A DNA stretch of 64,000 nt from Larimichthys crocea (lineage: Eukaryota; Chordata; Actinopteri; Sciaenidae), in assembly GCF_000972845.2 (NCBI RefSeq), contig NC_040011.1, positions 26,206,379-26,270,378 of the forward strand. Direction: 5' to 3'. The stretch's first letter is position 1. Each line of letters starts with the position of its first letter. Under the pieces are notes generated by a model, which saw only the letters and a program-made list of their open reading frames with translations, did no database searches and had not been told where the DNA came from. Positions 60,518 through 64,000 of the stretch are shown in pieces. Both the position numbers and the translations under genes were made by a program.

Positions 60518-60602
60518 AAAAACAACATTGAATGTAATGTCTTCATATGTAGAATTAATAAAAACAACATTGAATGTAATGTCTTCATATGTAGAATTAA
60601 TA
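60518..60602. repeat. Perfect tandem doublet, 42-bp unit
   Basis: The 42 bases from 60518 (AAAAACAACATTGAATGTAA...) recur exactly from 60560. No mismatches occur between the two units. Confidence 0.95.
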
Positions 60603-61399
60603 CATGTACTCAAAATACATGTACATGAAAAAGCAATTATGATAAGTAATAAAATACTACTTAGTTAGTTGACATCTCTCATTGAAGCAATACAATCTCA
60701 GATTCTGTGCTATGGGTCAGAGCAGGGTATAAAATATACATTTTCCTGTACATAAGGTATCAACATATATAAAAAGCATTAAATGTGCATTCAGGCATAT
60801 GCACCTTGCACAGATTGTAGTCAGAGATGGGAGTGCAGTAATGTCATGGAATAATATGCCATTAAAAAGTAATGCAGAGTACTGTAATGGAAATACTTGC
60901 AGGCTAAAGTGCCATAGTATAAAGGTTTTGGGCAAACACTGAAGTAGTGTAGGAATGTGTAACAACCCTAAGAAATAATAAATCAAGTAGAATATACAAA
61001 TAAAGAACACTTTCTCTGTACTTTCTCTTCTCTTTTGGAAAGACAATTCTTATTCTTTTCACCCGTTCCCTTATTTTCATAGTTCTCACCATCATGATCA
61101 TTTTCATTTCACTGTACAGCAGCACTTGGCTGCAGGGAGTGCTGCTCTCCAACACACACGCACACGCAGGGTCAATGTAAACTCCCAAAAGATAAACCCA
61201 AAAACCTATTAAAACAAACCCTTTCAACACCATAAGATTCAAGGCAGCAGTGTCAGTACAGAAGTGGCATAGAAGTGAGTGAAACCGCTGGAGCATTTCC
61301 AACACATCAGCACAGACATTGTTCACACAATTTCTATTTCCTGTACCTTCGTTAAAACACAGTTCCTATCTTTTTTTTAAAAAAGAAGAAAAATGTAAT
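60603..61399. other. No gene seen
   Basis: AT-rich DNA. A 140-codon and a 109-codon minus-strand open frame (60717-61326) overlap in different frames and are Leu/Val/Cys-rich; I regard them as chance. Confidence 0.45.
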
Positions 61400-61860
61400 A
61401 AATGAAGGATATGAATTTTCAATTTATGTGCTGCCACTGCATCACAGCTGCACAGATGTGTTCTCATATGTTGTTCTTGACGTTAAAAAGCCGTCTCTGT
61501 CACCTTTTGGCGCTGATTTGACGATCTATAATTACGAACCTATTTCAAGTGTCAGTACAGCATAAAGCACAATCTAGGTGTTGTCACGTAATATAATTTA
61601 CAGCAGAGGAGCGTGGTGTTCACGTCACAACATCTAATTCACAAATGAGACTTTCATTTCATCAATTGTCACCATTGCTGTAAAGTCTGAATGCTTTCAT
61701 TTCCTAACAGCAGAGGAAAACACTCAAGAGCCTGGCTATTAGGCTTTTGCTGTTATAAGACAAAACTGAAGAGTAATTACAACCTGGATAATGAAAGTGA
61801 TGATGGTTCTGTCATAACCTTTAATCATCTGTGGCACTGTATGGCTTAACTTTGTCCAAA
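61400..61860. promoter_or_regulatory. Possible conserved non-coding element
   Basis: Repeat-free, balanced sequence with GGCGCTGATTTGACGATCTATAATTACG, TCACGTAATATAATTTACAGC, GTCACAACATCTAATTC and GAGTAATTAC motifs. It contains no long open frame. Regulatory status is inferred from texture only. Confidence 0.28.
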
Positions 61861-63480
61861 TGGGCACAAGCTCATTTTTAGAAGATTTAGGCACTTTTTG
61901 GTTGCTAATGCTATGCTGTAAACCTCTTTTAATGTTTTAATTTCACACAGTGAGTCAAAAGCTAACATTTTCACACATCTTTTGAATACAAACATATCCA
62001 TAGCATAAACACAGACAATGCAGATAATGAAATGTAATTTTTCTTGTGCGTTGATTGAACTTAATTGATTGCATTGTCACTGAAATCACTGCACTTGGCT
62101 TAAACTGCGTCATTGTACACAAAGCAACGCAGGTAAACATCATGGTTATGATAGGCTATAATTTTCGTGTCTCAAAATCACAACAACAAACTGTTTCTGT
62201 TGTCTGCTCCAGCTTCTCTCAGCTCCAGTGGTGAATGTTAGCAAAGTCAGCTAAAGTTCTTTTGAACGGCTAAATCTGTCAGACCTGTCACAGTCAAGAG
62301 TATAGTACATTAGAGAGATATACAGTTACATAATTAACCATTTCACACTTAACACAAACTTTATATCTTTGTTAGTAAGAAGTTTAAGAGAATAAGTAAT
62401 TAACCCCTCTGAATCATCACTGGACTTTTTTAACTCATCATTTAACTGTCATAATTGTGTCATTGTTTACAGAGCACATCTGAATGTCACAAGTACTATA
62501 ATAAAAACAGTGAGGGCTGAAACAGGGAAGAGGGACTTTGTTTCTGTTAACTGCTCTGAGTTAGCAAAGTCAGTTACAAACTACTTTTGAACCAGATGCT
62601 GGTACAACCTCCTTTACTGCTGTCCAGTGTGATTGACTGTTATGACTGTTCAACTAACAGCACCATCGAGGAGGAAAGATATTCTGTGGTGCGTTAACTA
62701 TGACTAATTATAAATCAGCACATACAATCAAATACACTTAAGCACGAGTCTTCCAGATAGAACATGACTAGATAGTGCAGGGTGGCTGCTTTAAAAAAAA
62801 AAATATCTGAAATGAATTTAAAAAATCAAATTAAAATATCAAAGTGGTGTCTCTAAATATTCTGATTTATACCAACTAATCAATGACAATGAATTACTGA
62901 TCACTTGATCACTCAGACATAGCAGTGTCTCTGCAACCACACACATAGACTATTTGTATTAATAGAGCTGTCAGGGAATGTATCTCTCCATGTGTATACA
63001 TTATAGAGATACACACAGAGTTTTATCTCGGAGCACGTGTTTGACACATTGTAATGTATTTCCTGCATATCTTTGCCAGTAAGAAGTTTGAACAAAAAAA
63101 ATGGATGAAGTATATCCAATTTTTAGACAAAATCTGACACAAAGAGACAAGATATGTAAATTGTGAATTACAATTCACTTTTTTTGCATGCAGCTAACAA
63201 GAGAGAACATGCTGGATGATTTTTCCTCTGCAGCTTTACTGAGTCATGTACCATGAAGCTGCATAAGTTTAAAAACTACTGCAACTACTTGGGGAGAGGG
63301 GTCGTCACAAGATATTAGTTCTTGTGCCTGACTCCTCCACTTCTTTTAACATTTCTCTCCAAGGACTAAATCCTTCTGGCTTGGTCTAATTTATTACTGT
63401 AGTAATTCTGTCCCAATACATCACAGAGATGAGAGTTTTATTTTTTATTTTCCCTGCATTTGAAAAAGGGAGCTGTGATG
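61861..63480. other. No gene seen
   Basis: AT-rich DNA; a poly-A run lies at about 62792-62802. Nothing recognised. Confidence 0.5.
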
Positions 63481-64000
63481 CAGCGTGGCAGAACCCTTTA
63501 TGAAACTAGCAGAGGTGACATGTTCTTCCTGGAGCAGAGAAGGAGATTTCTCAAGTTGGCTGCAAGCGTTCACTACATTATAACTCTATAATGTATGCTA
63601 AGCTGTGTCTTTATGAAGACGGTATTAATGGGTGGGGTCGGTGTAACTGCCTTAAACAAGGGATTAGCCTGTCGCTGATGAGTCGGGGCTCTGTGATGGG
63701 ATTATTTACATTGCTCTGGTGGCAGGGCGCAGGTGTCATTAGAAATACAAATCCCCTAATAAATTTCAAAAATTGGGGGGGGGTGGATTGCAGGGAGAAG
63801 AGCTGCCTGGAACAATGCTTGCGTCATCTGCAGTCTCACAGAATTTGCAACGTTAATCTGGCTATATTATGAAGTTGGGGGTTAAAAAGTTTTGCTTCAC
63901 TTTGTCACCAGAGTGTTTCTTGATTGGCTGAAAGGGTGTATTAACAATGGTCTAATCAGAGGAAATAATAGCCTAGGCTTTAGACGCTGTGAGTGGCTGA
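63481..64000. promoter_or_regulatory. Possible conserved non-coding element at window edge
   Basis: Balanced block continuing to the window end, with GACGGTATTAATGGGTGGGG, GAGTCGGGGCTCTGTGATGG, GATTATTTACATTGC, CATTAGAAATACAAATCC and CTTGATTGGCTGAAAGG (CCAAT-like) motifs and a G9 run at about 63775-63783. A 93-codon open frame (63591-63872) shows no domain. It could be a distal enhancer, or a promoter-proximal region of a gene just beyond the window. Confidence 0.3.

Noticed and set aside
60717..61326. 140- and 109-codon minus-strand open frames
   Set aside because: They overlap in different frames, look random and have no recognisable motif.
1..64000. A novel multi-gene system (defence, biosynthesis or similar)
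   Set aside because: No gene cluster, operon or intact coding genes exist; the content is vertebrate non-coding DNA with transposon debris.

Overview
The window reads as non-coding vertebrate DNA, most likely from a percomorph-type teleost fish. It is AT-rich, with long stretches lacking open reading frames. It contains tRNA-derived SINEs of a teleost type with AATAAAG-type tails, a V-SINE (HE1-like) element, hAT, Tc1 and DIRS-type transposon relics, several old dispersed repeats of kinds common in teleosts, and GATA/CTAT/CA microsatellites. There is no bacterial, plasmid or viral gene organisation. No complete gene is visible. I read the window as a gene desert or a set of very large introns. 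Recognition of repeat families is from memory; no database search was possible.

Layout. Positions 1-12 kb: mostly featureless AT-rich DNA with one candidate terminal coding exon on the minus strand (5780-6070), two SINE copies (about 3.1 and 11.3 kb, the second with a 9-bp target-site duplication), and older dispersed repeats. 12-26 kb: more dispersed repeats, two perfect ~42-bp tandem doublets (17.6 and 17.9 kb), overlapping hairpins (15.5 kb), a multi-frame-open GC-richer block (21.9-22.45 kb) and a V-SINE (23.65 kb). 26-27.1 kb: a long low-complexity tract, then a compact 438-bp hAT element with terminal inverted repeats, a perfect 8-bp target-site duplication and the remnant of a transposase C-terminal domain. 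27.5-29.4, 38.4-39.4, 41.4-41.7, 43.8-44.2, 49.8-50.2 and 63.5-64 kb: repeat-poor, balanced-composition blocks with ATTA-type motifs that look like conserved non-coding (enhancer-type) DNA; this is inference from texture only. 32.9-33.2 kb: a GC-rich block with a strong 3' splice site and an 91-codon open frame, a second candidate terminal exon (plus strand). 34.2 kb: two interlocked perfect palindromes (16-bp and 29-bp arms). 57.9-59.8 kb: a transposon graveyard made of a degraded DIRS-type tyrosine-recombinase relic (minus), a frameshifted Tc1-like transposase relic (plus) and a tRNA-SINE abutting it.

Functionally, nothing here forms a pathway or operon. The coding remnants are all defective transposon parts, and the two candidate exons belong to genes that I cannot name. 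I found no convincing novel biological system. The most unusual structures are the double palindrome at 34.2 kb and the cluster of mobile-element relics at 58-59.8 kb.
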